Positions 26,271-36,302 of a stretch of 64,000 nucleotides of DNA are shown here, one piece after another (the stretch's first letter is position 1; each line of letters opens with the position of its first letter). Origin of the DNA: Granulicella mallensis (GTDB taxonomy: Bacteria; Acidobacteriota; Terriglobia; Terriglobales; Acidobacteriaceae); NCBI RefSeq assembly GCF_014203225.1, contig NZ_JACHIO010000004.1, positions 62,001 to 126,000 of the forward strand, in the 5' to 3' direction. The notes under the pieces are model-generated. The model saw only the letters and a list, made by a program, of their open reading frames with translations, had not been told where the DNA came from and made no database searches. Made by a program: the position numbers and the translations under genes.

Positions 26271-26447
26271 TCTTTATTCCTTGCCTGTTGTTATTGGGAA
26301 TCGAATGCGCAGTCCATCTTACTCATATCTCTGCCCACGGTTTGGCGGTGACCGCCCCACAGGATCGATACCTTGGTATTTGCGATGAAGTATCCTTCCT
26401 GAGACAGGAGACATGCACCCCGCATTCCCTCAGGAGCAAAAGACAAT

Positions 26448-28619
26448 ATGGCAACCATGCAGGTTTTCAGGAGGACTCGTGCCTTGGCACAAACCGGACT
26501 CATTCTCGCAGCAGGCACACTCGCCCTCGGCAACAGCGCAGCCGCACAGCAGCCTGCTGCCTTCGGGCCGTCGAATCCCTTCTACGCACCCAGCACTTTG
26601 CCCTTCCAGGCGCCGCCCTTCGACAAGATCCACGATAGCGACTATCAGCCGGCGATCGAGGCCGGCATGGCCCAGCAGCGCGTGGAGATGAATGCCATCG
26701 CCAACGATCCCGCCGCGCCAACCTTTGAGAACACCATCATCGCGATGGAGCGGTCCGGGCAACTGCTGGCCCGCGTCATGGGGGTCTTCGGCGGAGTCGC
26801 CGGTGCGAACACCAACCCCGATATCCAGAAGGTGCAGGAGATCGAAGCCCCCAAGCTGGCCGCGCACCAGGACGCCATCAATCTCGACAGCAAGCTCTTC
26901 GCCCGCATCTCGGCTCTCTACGAAAAGCGCGACGCGCTCAAGCTGGAGCCCGAGCAACTGCGCCTGCTGGAGTTCGACTACCGTCAGTTCGTCAAAGCCG
27001 GAGCCAACCTCTCCGAGGCTGACAAGACGAAGTTGAAGAAGCTGAATGAAGAGGAGTCGATCCTCTCGAACGCCTTCATCACCAAGCTGCTCGCGGCCAC
27101 CAAGGACGCCGCCTACAGCACCACCGACAAAACCACCCTCGCTGGACTAAGCGACGCCCAGATCGATGCCGCGGCACTCGCAGCCAAGGACCGCAAGCAG
27201 GACGGATTCGTCATCCCACTGCAAAACACCACCCAACAGCCCGATCTCGCCCAACTGACCAACCGCAGCACGCGGCAGGCCCTCTTCCAGAACTCCTGGA
27301 CACGGGCCGAGCGTGGCGGAGCCAACGACACCCGCGACACCATCGCTCGCATCGCACAGATTCGCGCGCAGAAGGCGCAGCTCCTTGGCTTCCCCAGCTA
27401 CGCTGCCTGGAACCTGCAGGACCAGATGGCCAAGAACCCCGAGGCCGCACTCCACTTCATGGATGCTCTCGTCCCTGCTGCAACCGCCAAGGCTCAGAGC
27501 GAGGCACAGGATATTCAAGCCCTGATCGACGCCCAGAAGGGCGGCTTCAAGCTTCAGCCCTCGGACTGGGATCTCTACTCCGAACAGGTCCGCAAGGCGA
27601 AGTTCGATCTCGACCAGGCACAGGTAAAGCCTTACTTCGAACTAAGCCGCGTGCTGCAGGATGGCGTCTTCTACGCCGCCCATGAGCTTTATGGCATCTC
27701 CTTCAAGGAGCGCAAAGACATCCCCGTCTATAACCCCGATGTGCGTGTCTTCGAGGTCTCGGACGTCAACGGCAAGCCGCTCGCGCTCTTCTACTGCGAC
27801 TACTTCAAGCGCGACAACAAAAACGGTGGCGCGTGGATGGACGAGTTCGTCGGCCAGTCGAAGCTGCTCGGCACGCTGCCCGTGGTCTACAACGTCGCCA
27901 ACTTCGCCAAGCCCGCGCCGGGCCAGCCTGCGCTGATCAGCTTCGACGACGTCACCACCATGTTCCACGAGTTCGGCCATGGCCTGCACGGCATGTTCGC
28001 CAACACGACTTATCCCAGCCTCTCCGGAACGTCAGTCCCGCGCGACTTCGTTGAGTTCCCTTCCCAGTTCAATGAGCACTGGGCAACCTACCCTCAGGTC
28101 TTCAACCACTTCGCACGCCACTACCAGACGGGCGCTCCCATGCCTGCGGAGTTAGTAGCAAAGATCAAGAAGGCTGCGACCTTCAACCAGGGCTACGCTC
28201 TCACGGAAATTCTTGCTGCCGCCGAACTCGATATGCAGTGGCACACGCTATCACCGACGGCTCCGATCCAGGCGCCGGACAAGTTCGAGCAAGAGGCTCT
28301 GGTACGTAAGCACCTCGCATTAGAAACCGTTCCAACCCGCTATCGCTCCAGCTACTTCATGCACATCTGGGGCAACGGGTATGCGGCAGGCTACTACGCC
28401 TACCTCTGGAGCGAGATGCTCGACGATAACGCCTTCCAGTGGTTCGAAGACCACGGCGGCCTTACACGAGCCAACGGTGATCGCTTCCGCAACATGGTGC
28501 TCTCACGCGGCAACACGGAAGATCTCGAAAAGATGTACTCAACCTGGCTCGGTGCAGAACCAAACGCGAAGCCCATGCTGAAGTATCGTGGATTGACCGC
28601 AGATAGTTCGGCACAATAA
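26448..28619 (+). CDS. dcp: M3 family peptidyl-dipeptidase (Dcp-like), exported
   Basis: 723 residues. A signal peptide (RALAQTGLILAAGTLALGNSA) is followed by the helical M3 fold. The zinc site HEFGHGLHGMF lies near residue 507, with the third ligand Glu expected in the following helix region (LTEILAAAELDM). FENTIIAMERSGQLL and YRSSYFMHIWGNGYAAGYYAY are characteristic of Dcp and oligopeptidase A. It removes C-terminal dipeptides; the signal suggests a periplasmic location. AGGAG lies about eleven bases before the ATG, and a second ATG follows three codons later. A strong terminator follows. Confidence 0.92.
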   Translation: MATMQVFRRTRALAQTGLILAAGTLALGNSAAAQQPAAFGPSNPFYAPSTLPFQAPPFDKIHDSDYQPAIEAGMAQQRVEMNAIANDPAAPTFENTIIAMERSGQLLARVMGVFGGVAGANTNPDIQKVQEIEAPKLAAHQDAINLDSKLFARISALYEKRDALKLEPEQLRLLEFDYRQFVKAGANLSEADKTKLKKLNEEESILSNAFITKLLAATKDAAYSTTDKTTLAGLSDAQIDAAALAAKDRKQDGFVIPLQNTTQQPDLAQLTNRSTRQALFQNSWTRAERGGANDTRDTIARIAQIRAQKAQLLGFPSYAAWNLQDQMAKNPEAALHFMDALVPAATAKAQSEAQDIQALIDAQKGGFKLQPSDWDLYSEQVRKAKFDLDQAQVKPYFELSRVLQDGVFYAAHELYGISFKERKDIPVYNPDVRVFEVSDVNGKPLALFYCDYFKRDNKNGGAWMDEFVGQSKLLGTLPVVYNVANFAKPAPGQPALISFDDVTTMFHEFGHGLHGMFANTTYPSLSGTSVPRDFVEFPSQFNEHWATYPQVFNHFARHYQTGAPMPAELVAKIKKAATFNQGYALTEILAAAELDMQWHTLSPTAPIQAPDKFEQEALVRKHLALETVPTRYRSSYFMHIWGNGYAAGYYAYLWSEMLDDNAFQWFEDHGGLTRANGDRFRNMVLSRGNTEDLEKMYSTWLGAEPNAKPMLKYRGLTADSSAQ

Positions 28620-28632
28620 CCGCAGCAATAGC

Positions 28633-28664
28633 CAAAAGGGGCAGACTTGAGTCTGCCCCTTTTG
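28633..28664. terminator. Intrinsic terminator after the M3 peptidase gene
   Basis: AAAAGGGGCAGACT (28634-28647) pairs with AGTCTGCCCCTTTT (28650-28663) with a two-base loop, and one further C-G pair extends it. The A-run/T-run arms allow termination in both directions. Confidence 0.9.
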
Positions 28665-28814
28665 CTGTCTAATTCATCTCATAACTGCGATCTTGTACGC
28701 CAGAAGCCTCCCGCAGAAACTCGGCGTTACTTTCCGTCGAGAGCGCTCAGAGAGACAGAAACGAGGCACGCTCAATTAAGTCGATTAGATTACCTATTCC
28801 TTGTCGGCAACCCT

Positions 28815-30980
28815 CTATGAATGCCTTACGAGGAACGCTTCAAACCAATCAAGCTCATTTCTTTCCAGCCAGCGTTTCTTCTCTTCCGCTGTGAGTTTTC
28901 CGATTCCTAAGATAAGCGCGCATCGAGTCATATCATCTGATGACGAAAAAGCCTCTTTGAGCAGTTGAGCTTCTGACCGACCTCCGCTGACGGAAAGTGC
29001 CAGTGCTCCATACCTGCGGATGGCCTGGGACCCACTATTTCTGAAGACACGACCAAGTTCGATCGCGTGATTCCATGCAGCATCAGATCGGAATAAATCA
29101 AGTATCCAGATCGAATAGAACTCAGGTGCCTGTTGCGGGCCCGCAGCAAGGATAGGGGCAAGCAGTCCCGTTGCAGCGTTCTTCTTGTCATCGGACGAAA
29201 GATGCTTCCCCGTCAGGAAAAACGACTGAAGCGCATGGGCAACAGGATATAAACGGCCCAGATGGCTCATGACTATATCGATGAGGTCAGCACGCTCAAG
29301 AGACGATAGCCTGTCCAAAATGAATGCGACTTTCTTGTAGTCAATCTCATCCTCATCTAACGCTTCCGTAAGGACTTTCTCAAGGTCTACCGAATCCAAG
29401 GCTTCTCGTTCACTCTCTGTTAACTCGTCAAGAAGTCGACCGGATTCATCGTAGAAATGGTCTTCGATCAGCTTAGCAAAACGCGCCTCAACAGTATCTT
29501 CTGAATTTCCGCTCGTAGACGTTTCCAAAATGTAGTCCGAACACCGCTGCAGCTTTGTCTTTGCGGCATGAAGCGACAATCCCATTTGGGAGGCGAGGAG
29601 TTCGCCAAGCTTGCGTATCCCCCACTCAACGATTTCACGCGTAGCCCCATAAATTACAAAATCATCAATGTAACGGATAAAGTCCACATCTGCGCCCAGA
29701 AGCGCATCATCAATCTGAATCAGTGCGGCTTCCGCGAGAGGTCTTGATGCTGCGGGACCTATGGGTATTCCGTAAGTTTCGGCATCAGGTGTTAGATTCT
29801 GGAGAAAGCGCTCTACCACAACAGGGAAAAGGCTCAGATCTCCCAATCCCTCTGTACAGAAGTCCAGTGCCTCACGGACAGGCCGGTGCCTGAGTTGTGA
29901 ATAGAAGTCGGCGATATCAACGGAACCCATATAGCCTGTGGGGAAGGACCGTGCTCGGCTATCCTTGGCTTCTGCGAATTCTGCGTGACTAGAATCATCT
30001 CCATAAAGCTCATTGTCTTCGCCAGAAAAACGGAATGAGAATACTCGGGCCTCGCTTTCCGAAATTCTGCGATCGTTAATAGCTGACACAAGCCGTGCTA
30101 CCAGCGCAGTGTAGAGAATTAAATCAACTGGGTGTAACAACGTCACAGGCCGAAGAAAAATTTTAGATTTTGGAGCAAACGCGCGTGTTGGTCGGAACGG
30201 CTGGTAGTGATAAAGATCGACCTTCGTAAGAAGTGTACGCAGTTCGGTCCAATCACTTTCGACAACTGCCCACTCTGGGGGATCTGGGAAAAAATCCCCG
30301 TAGCCATGATGCAAAATGGCGTTGAATGCAGAATCGAGAGTCTCCTCACTAAGACAAAAAGTATCTATTTGTACGGGTGCGACCATTTCTGGTGCTGCTT
30401 CGGGCCGTACAACAGTGCTGTCTTCCATATGTCCATGGGAGGGAATATCATTCGTCTCGACTAGATTGTTTTCTGCAAAATCGAACGAAGGCACTGGGCC
30501 AATAGCAGGCGCTGCGACTGATTGCCTGTGTAAAGACCTTAGCAGTGTCTGGTATGCTTCTTCGGAATAGGGGTCCCCACGTAAATCCACTCCAATTTTT
30601 GTACGGAGCCATACGGGAGAAGCAGTATCAAACTCGTCCGCTCTCAAGATCGGAACGAATTTGTCACTGTCAATGCGTGCGGCTATTTCGCTTGTGATGA
30701 TCATGGCTTCATAGCCCACACCACCTGTCCGACTCCCCGCTTTCTTAGCATACCGATCAGTACAGACGATTAGGACGCGTTCCGCATTGGTAACGGACAT
30801 CTCCATGAACTGAGTCCTATCTCCCCCAGGCTGGAGAGCCCATTGGTCCAAGATCACGTCGATACCGTCTCCACGAAGTCGAGTTGCGAATGCCAATACC
30901 CATTTACGATGCTGTACAGAATCCCACGAATAGGACACGAATACTTGCGGCGGTAACTTTTCTATTTCGTCGATGATCAT
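28815..30980 (-). CDS. SEFIR/TIR-reverse transcriptase fusion, putative antiphage defence protein
   Basis: 721 residues from ATG 30980 (GAGAGGA 11 bases upstream); a GTG at 31016 with AAGG is an alternative. Residues 10-140 are a SEFIR-type TIR domain: VFVSYSWDS, VILDQWALQPGGD, FMEMSV, and GGVGYEAMIITSE whose Glu (about 91) fits the NADase Glu. About 240-490 is a reverse transcriptase: IFLRPVTLLHPVDLILYTAL, motif A SVDIADFYSQL, motif B GIPIGPAASRPLAEAALIQID, catalytic YIDD (about 437-440), and a LHAAKTKL motif. The C-terminal 230 residues are helical, without a motif I know. Motif B resembles the Abi/UNKNOWN-GROUP defence RTs, not group II introns. Flanking DNA shows no clear retron RNA. Its base composition looks less G+C-rich than its neighbours, suggesting transfer. 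Confidence 0.8.
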   Translation of the reverse strand: MIIDEIEKLPPQVFVSYSWDSVQHRKWVLAFATRLRGDGIDVILDQWALQPGGDRTQFMEMSVTNAERVLIVCTDRYAKKAGSRTGGVGYEAMIITSEIAARIDSDKFVPILRADEFDTASPVWLRTKIGVDLRGDPYSEEAYQTLLRSLHRQSVAAPAIGPVPSFDFAENNLVETNDIPSHGHMEDSTVVRPEAAPEMVAPVQIDTFCLSEETLDSAFNAILHHGYGDFFPDPPEWAVVESDWTELRTLLTKVDLYHYQPFRPTRAFAPKSKIFLRPVTLLHPVDLILYTALVARLVSAINDRRISESEARVFSFRFSGEDNELYGDDSSHAEFAEAKDSRARSFPTGYMGSVDIADFYSQLRHRPVREALDFCTEGLGDLSLFPVVVERFLQNLTPDAETYGIPIGPAASRPLAEAALIQIDDALLGADVDFIRYIDDFVIYGATREIVEWGIRKLGELLASQMGLSLHAAKTKLQRCSDYILETSTSGNSEDTVEARFAKLIEDHFYDESGRLLDELTESEREALDSVDLEKVLTEALDEDEIDYKKVAFILDRLSSLERADLIDIVMSHLGRLYPVAHALQSFFLTGKHLSSDDKKNAATGLLAPILAAGPQQAPEFYSIWILDLFRSDAAWNHAIELGRVFRNSGSQAIRRYGALALSVSGGRSEAQLLKEAFSSSDDMTRCALILGIGKLTAEEKKRWLERNELDWFEAFLVRHS

Positions 30981-31016
30981 TGACAAATGATTCCTCTCAC
31001 GTGCTACCGCAGACAC

Positions 31017-31299
31017 GACGCCTTAAAGGTTCGCAGGGCCAAACATAAAGTTCGTAGTTGCTCCAACCGTAGTTCCTGAATGACAAGATCATTCTAGGCA
31101 TTCGCAGCTCGTCAGGCTCAACAAACACACTTGCCGTCATCAACCGAACAAGAATCTACCTTTGTACGACACAGATCGAGCTGCCCACACTTACAACTTG
31201 CGAGAGTGTTAAAAGTAGCTTTTGAACAATTTCCATGTTTGGATGCTTTGATTAGTCATCAACGCTCATGGAGCACTATCGGTACAGACCCCCTTCGGG
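31017..31299. other. Noncoding upstream region of the SEFIR-RT gene
   Basis: About 280 bases, visibly A+T-richer than the surroundings. It holds the promoter of the RT gene and is the place to expect any template RNA. I see no strong stem comparable with retron msr/msd folds, only a 5-bp ACACT/AGTGT pair near 31190-31210. Confidence 0.3.
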
Positions 31300-32439
31300 C
31301 TACTTCTTCTCTCCTGCAACGGGATACCCCTGCCACACATACTCCAGAGCCTCAGACAAGGTCTGCTGCTTCACCGCACGATCCGTGTGCCCCGCGTTGC
31401 GAGCGAAGACAAACTGGTAGTGGTAGCCCTTCGCTGCCAGCACCCGCGCCATCTTCTCGTTAGCAACAACCCAGTCGTGCATCTCGTCTCTCATCGCATT
31501 CGGATTGAGCAGGTCTCTGTCCCCCACTTCCATCCAGAGTCGAATCGGCTTAGCCGGAGTCTTCGCAATCAAGTGCTCGTGAAACTCCCACGCCCCATGA
31601 GGAGTCTCGGGATGATACGGCCACTGCTGATTCACATAAGTCCCTGAATAAGTAAGAACGCGATGGTATAACTCGGGGTGATACCACGCCATGATGAGGG
31701 CACAGGAGCCACCAGAGCTGCCGCCCATCGTCGCCCGGCCTTCGGGGTCTTTGGTCAACTTCACGTTGTACTGCTTCTCCACAAGAGGCAGCACCTCTTT
31801 CTCGACGAACTCCGCATACCGGCCGGACATGGTGTCGTACTCCAGGCCGCGTTCGCTGCCCTGGGCATCACCACCACCATTGCCGATAGAGATGGCGATC
31901 ATCGCCGGCACCTTGTGCTCAGCGATCAGATTGTCCAAGGCCAGAAACAAGGCCCGGTCAGGGCCGTCCGCTCCAACGATGAACGGAGCGGCCGTTCCCG
32001 GAACGTACTGTTTGGGAACATAGACCGACACCTTGCGAACATAGGGAGCAGGATGGCTGGTCGTCACCATGAGCTTGCCGGGGTTAGCGGGATCGGCCGT
32101 GCCGAAGGTATTGGCGTCACGCGCTATGCCGGGATAGATCTTGCTATCCGCTGAGTTCATTGTAAACTCATACACTGTTCCCTTCGGCACGCCTGTCTGC
32201 TCGGCCATCTCCGAGGCATAGTTGTGCGTAGGGCCGATGATAAAGTTTCCATCCGCATTCGCCGGCGGAAGAGTGCCATCGGGCAGTTCCGTAGCCGTAA
32301 CATAACCAGGCGTATGAGGGTCGCGGGTGGGTGGCGTCGGGCGAGCCGGAGGAGCCGCAACCTGCGGTGTCTGGGCTATAGCCAGGCCTGCGCCTAGCGT
32401 CATGCTGATCAGGAACGTGCTACTCAAAAGACGAAGCAA
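31300..32439 (-). CDS. Secreted alpha/beta-hydrolase, enterochelin/feruloyl esterase-like
   Basis: About 379 residues. TTG 32439 is chosen because AAAGGAG stands six bases upstream and the resulting N-terminus (LLSSTFLISMTLGAGLAIAQ) is a signal peptide; the frame is open to 32484. The esterase D fold shows KVSVYVPKQY, PFIVGADG, the nucleophile elbow GGSSGGSCALIMAW and a late His in ARNAGHTD. This is the enterochelin-esterase-like group used by xylan-ester and feruloyl esterases as well as siderophore esterases. It lies directly after a TonB-dependent receptor on the same strand, which supports a role in nutrient scavenging. Confidence 0.85.
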   Translation of the reverse strand: MLRLLSSTFLISMTLGAGLAIAQTPQVAAPPARPTPPTRDPHTPGYVTATELPDGTLPPANADGNFIIGPTHNYASEMAEQTGVPKGTVYEFTMNSADSKIYPGIARDANTFGTADPANPGKLMVTTSHPAPYVRKVSVYVPKQYVPGTAAPFIVGADGPDRALFLALDNLIAEHKVPAMIAISIGNGGGDAQGSERGLEYDTMSGRYAEFVEKEVLPLVEKQYNVKLTKDPEGRATMGGSSGGSCALIMAWYHPELYHRVLTYSGTYVNQQWPYHPETPHGAWEFHEHLIAKTPAKPIRLWMEVGDRDLLNPNAMRDEMHDWVVANEKMARVLAAKGYHYQFVFARNAGHTDRAVKQQTLSEALEYVWQGYPVAGEKK

Positions 32440-32619
32440 GGTAACTCCTTTGGATCTCGGTGAGCAAAGTTGATTCAACCGCAAAAAGGTCTTTGCCTTC
32501 GGACTCCACGATTGTAGTAGAGAGGAGTTATCGCTGGCCGGGACTCGAAAGCGTTTGAGAACACTTACGCAATTGCAGAAGCGTGTCCCTCCCAGGATAT
32601 TTCCTCATCCCACAAGAAG

Positions 32620-32648
32620 AGGGCGAGGAGAGTTCATCTCCTCGCCCT
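32620..32648. terminator. Terminator hairpin after the TonB receptor gene
   Basis: AGGGCGAGGAG (32620-32630) pairs perfectly over 11 bp with CTCCTCGCCCT (32638-32648), with a 7-base loop. On the minus strand TCTTCTTGTG follows, a moderately U-rich tail. It lies 20 bases after the receptor stop. Confidence 0.7.
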
Positions 32649-32667
32649 GAAATGATCAACAGCAACA

Positions 32668-35600
32668 CTAGAAATCGAGCCGAAGAGCTGCCTGCCCGGT
32701 GCGGTTCCCTGCGTTCTCTGCAGTTTGCGGTGCTGTCAACGCCCCAAAATTACCATTATCGATTTGCGTTGCAGGAGGCGCAAAGTTCGTGTGGTTCAGC
32801 ACATTCGTAAAGGTCGTCTCGAAGCGTGCATGCAGTTTCTCAGTAATCCGGAACTGCTTTGCCACTCCAAGGCTTACCGTGGCCGTTCCAGGCCCCTCGA
32901 GAATTCCGACGCCTGCATTGCCGAAGCGGCCTGCTCCTTGTGGGGTAGCAAGGAAAGACAGGTTCTTATAGGTCACAGCATTCGCTGTTCCTGCCGGTAC
33001 AACATCGGGACGAAGTCCCACACCCCTACCAGCTACATTGGTGTTCGACTGATCGAACGAACTGCTGATACTTGGCGTAAGCCAAGGACCGGTCTCGAGC
33101 AGCGTGATGGTCGTCAGATCCCAGCCGCCAAGAAAGGCGTCCATCAAGCGGCTTGTATCCATAAACTGCCGCCCCTTGCCAAACGGAAGCTGATAGACAC
33201 CCGTAAGCAACATGCGATGGCGGCGGGTACCCTCGACATTCCCAAGGTCCTGCTTGACATGGAACCGGTCGGCGATGGCAAGCCCATAGTTGACCTCTCC
33301 CGCAAATGCAGTCGGCGTATCGCCTTGGTTGTCGGCAACGTTGTTGGCATACGTGTAGTTCGCGTCCAGATAGAGGCCATGTTCCATACGATGGGTCGCT
33401 TGTAGTTCGAACGCGCGGTAGTTATCCTCACCCGCATTGAAGGTGCTCAACAGCGTCGTCCAGTTTTGATAGGGAGCACGACTATCCACGAAGGGTCCAG
33501 CCGTCCCAGCTGCAGCACTGTTATACGGAGTTGTGCTGGCGGGAATCTGATTGAGATCCTCCGTAATGCTCAGCCGGTACGAGTGCATCCCGACATAGCT
33601 TGCACGAAGCGATGTCGCGTTCGACAGTTGCCGTTCTATGGTCACGTTCCACTGGTTCGACTGGGGATCGCGAAAGTTAGGATCAACCCCCTGGTCGAGG
33701 CCACCACCACCAATCGCCGGACCAGCACCAGCCTGATTGGGCGGAGCTGTGTTTGGGAAAAGAATCTGTGGAGTATCAGTCCCCGGAATAAGAGCGTTTG
33801 AATAGACGTGAAGACTGGAAGTCGGATTGCCGCTGTTGTTGAACGAGAGTGGTCCGAGGTTGGTCATCGTATAGATACCGAAGCCTGCGCGAACAACGGT
33901 TTTCGTGTCGTTGAAAGGACGATAGGCGATCGATACGCGCGGCTGGAAGTTACCTTTATAGGTATTTCTCAGACTTTGCGGCAGGCCGTCCTGGCTTGCG
34001 GTGACATATTTCGTGCAAGCAAGTGCCGTATCACCAAGATTGCACGCATTGAACGACTGCTGAAAGGCGACATTCGATGCAGTGATATTCTGGCTGCTCA
34101 GATACCCAGCCAATGCATCCGGAACAACGATCGAATTATTACGCTGATCGAAATTTGCCAGATTGCCGCCATCCTCCTGGAAACCGGGAAGAACCTGCCA
34201 GCGCAAGCCATAGCTGAGAGTTACACGGCTGTTTAGCTGGAACTCATCCTGCCCGAAGAAGCTGTACTGCGTCGCCGTTCCACCGACATCAGGACTGGAG
34301 ACAGCAAAATAGAGCGTAGTTGGTGCGCCTTCAAGGAAGTCGCCAAAAGCATTGCCAGTAAAAGGTGACTGGGATTGAAAGACAAAATCTCCGAAATCGT
34401 CTGAGCCAAACTCGGGAGCAAAGCTTTCCAGATCGAAATACCTGACACGACGGATATCGACTCCGCCCTTTAAGGTGTGTTTACCGAACGTATAGGTGAG
34501 GTTATCGCTGAACTGTGTGGTCTTGGACTGAGTGACTCCGGCCTTATCTCTGCCAATAGGACTAAAGCTCGTACCCGCACTGAAATTAAAGGTGGGAAAA
34601 GCGGCGGTCAACGGATGCTGGCTGATGTTTACGCCGGTCAGATCAAGTTGAGATAGGGCCGTCGAACCTTGAATGGGAAAGTTGACGCTCGTGATGACAT
34701 TGGTGAAACCATAGCGAAACTCATTCAGAAGCTTTGGGGTGATCGTATAGGTGTGCGAGATCAACAGGCTGCGATTATGGATGGAATCCACATCGTTTGG
34801 CAGAAATAGATTTGCCGCATCCGAGGTAATGTTCTTCCGGCTGAAACGTACGTAAGCCGATTGCTTGGACGTGAGTGTCTGGTCGATGCGAATATCAGCT
34901 CCGTCAGTACGTGCCGGAGTCGACTGGAAGTTTTCATAGTTAACATTGCCTGGGGGAACGTTTCCGGGCACGTTTGGCAATGGATAGAATGTCAGCAAAG
35001 CCTTTGCCGTCGGACTGATCAGCGCTGACGGAACGTTCTTAGCGCTGATATCCGCGAGATTTCCACTTCTGTCGGCTAGGCTCGGCACTATAGCTTGTTG
35101 AAGGGCCGCGGTGTCGCGGCGATTGCCCTCATAGTCCGCAAAGAAAAATGTCTTATCGTGCCCATTGTATAAATGCGGGATAACAACCGGACCATTGAAC
35201 GAGCCACCAAAAGTATTGAACTTTTTAGGTGCCTTTCCACTAAAGCCATAAGGAGAGGCATCCAGAGCCTGGTTCTGCAGATATTCGAAGAGGCTTCCGT
35301 GATACTGGTTGGTTCCGTTCTTTGTCGTAAATGTCACGTCACCGATTTGGGAAAACTCTGCGCTGTTATTGAAGGCGGTTACCTTGACCGCGGCAATTCC
35401 CTCCTGTGAAGGGTAGGCATCCTGCAGCGCTCCGTTCTGACGCACGTTAGCAGTCGAAATACCATCGACAGAGAAGTTCACCATGGAAGAGCTCGCGCCA
35501 CCCAGCGCAATATTGCCCGAGCTATCCGTCTGCACATTGGGAGACAGGGCGAGAGAGCCCAGTGGGCTCGTGGTCGTCGCGCGATTGTTCAGAGGCAACT

Positions 35601-36171
35601 GGGTCATCTCGATATTGGTCTTCGAGTCGCCGATGGTCGCATTTTCCGTGTTGATCTGGTCGGCTGCGCCCGATACTTCCACGGTCGTCGCTTCTTCCGC
35701 GACCTTGAGCGTGGCCGCAAGCCTCAGATCCTGGCGAGCTTCCACCGAAATTCCGGATACCACCGTATCGGCAAATCCTTCGCGATGAGCACGCAAGCTA
35801 TACTTTCCAGCTTTGACGTTTTCAAAGATAAAGTCGCCGGAGGCATCGGTTTCAATGGCGCGATCCGTATTTTCGTCGGTGCTGTGCAATACGATGTGCG
35901 TATTTGGGATGGCTGCACCTGTCGCGTCCTGGACAGTGCCTCTGACGCTTCCGAACGTCGACTGCCCCCGTGCAACAGTGGCAATCAGGAGCAAACAGCA
36001 GGTGACGATCCGGATAAACAGGAAAGACCCGCGTTGCGGAGCAAAGCCGCCTCGTGTGTTTTTTTGCCGGGCATTGCCCTGGGCTTGACCCTGCGAAAAG
36101 CCGCCTGCATTGGACACCTTCCCTGCGCTGGGTCTTGTTGTATTTGGAAGAAGGCCTCTAAGAAAGTTCAC
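32668..36171 (-). CDS. TonB-dependent receptor, Oar-like, with carboxypeptidase-regulatory domain
   Basis: 1,167 residues. A signal segment (SFLFIRIVTCCLLLIATVARGQ, about 49-70) is preceded by an unusually long, Gly/Gln-rich N-region. A carboxypeptidase-D regulatory-like domain follows (GSVRGTVQDATGAAIPNTHI), then a plug domain (TQLPLNNRATTT; NFSVDGIST) and a long beta-barrel. The C-terminus ends RLDF, the terminal aromatic recognised by the BAM machinery. Such Oar-type receptors are abundant in Acidobacteria and are thought to import large carbohydrates or other polymers by TonB energy. Substrate unknown; the esterase gene lies downstream on the same strand, past a hairpin. Confidence 0.9.
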   Translation of the reverse strand: MNFLRGLLPNTTRPSAGKVSNAGGFSQGQAQGNARQKNTRGGFAPQRGSFLFIRIVTCCLLLIATVARGQSTFGSVRGTVQDATGAAIPNTHIVLHSTDENTDRAIETDASGDFIFENVKAGKYSLRAHREGFADTVVSGISVEARQDLRLAATLKVAEEATTVEVSGAADQINTENATIGDSKTNIEMTQLPLNNRATTTSPLGSLALSPNVQTDSSGNIALGGASSSMVNFSVDGISTANVRQNGALQDAYPSQEGIAAVKVTAFNNSAEFSQIGDVTFTTKNGTNQYHGSLFEYLQNQALDASPYGFSGKAPKKFNTFGGSFNGPVVIPHLYNGHDKTFFFADYEGNRRDTAALQQAIVPSLADRSGNLADISAKNVPSALISPTAKALLTFYPLPNVPGNVPPGNVNYENFQSTPARTDGADIRIDQTLTSKQSAYVRFSRKNITSDAANLFLPNDVDSIHNRSLLISHTYTITPKLLNEFRYGFTNVITSVNFPIQGSTALSQLDLTGVNISQHPLTAAFPTFNFSAGTSFSPIGRDKAGVTQSKTTQFSDNLTYTFGKHTLKGGVDIRRVRYFDLESFAPEFGSDDFGDFVFQSQSPFTGNAFGDFLEGAPTTLYFAVSSPDVGGTATQYSFFGQDEFQLNSRVTLSYGLRWQVLPGFQEDGGNLANFDQRNNSIVVPDALAGYLSSQNITASNVAFQQSFNACNLGDTALACTKYVTASQDGLPQSLRNTYKGNFQPRVSIAYRPFNDTKTVVRAGFGIYTMTNLGPLSFNNSGNPTSSLHVYSNALIPGTDTPQILFPNTAPPNQAGAGPAIGGGGLDQGVDPNFRDPQSNQWNVTIERQLSNATSLRASYVGMHSYRLSITEDLNQIPASTTPYNSAAAGTAGPFVDSRAPYQNWTTLLSTFNAGEDNYRAFELQATHRMEHGLYLDANYTYANNVADNQGDTPTAFAGEVNYGLAIADRFHVKQDLGNVEGTRRHRMLLTGVYQLPFGKGRQFMDTSRLMDAFLGGWDLTTITLLETGPWLTPSISSSFDQSNTNVAGRGVGLRPDVVPAGTANAVTYKNLSFLATPQGAGRFGNAGVGILEGPGTATVSLGVAKQFRITEKLHARFETTFTNVLNHTNFAPPATQIDNGNFGALTAPQTAENAGNRTGQAALRLDF

Positions 36172-36302
36172 GTTGAATCACCTCATAATGTCGAAAAAGA
36201 CCGACACTTTCAGTGAATCGCGGAAGCAATTTTCGACGCATAAGCAGTTTCTTAATGCTTTCCTGATTACTGTCTTCCTATAGTCGAAAATGGGATACCT
36301 CA

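Noticed and set aside
24732..26351. 539-codon plus-strand frame antisense to the GH3 gene
   Set aside because: The minus-strand product has a signal peptide and full GH3 motifs; the plus-strand frame has no domain and begins without a ribosome-binding site.
28670..28747. Minus-strand 25-codon tail (STESNAEFLREASGVQ) resembling the end of a Rho-like or similar protein, downstream of the SEFIR-RT gene
   Set aside because: It is preceded by an in-frame stop, has no start codon and is too short to assign; it may be a gene remnant or chance.
31017..31299. Retron msr/msd RNA next to the RT gene
   Set aside because: No long inverted a1/a2 arms or strong hairpins were found, and the RT motifs look like the Abi/UG group; so no retron is called.
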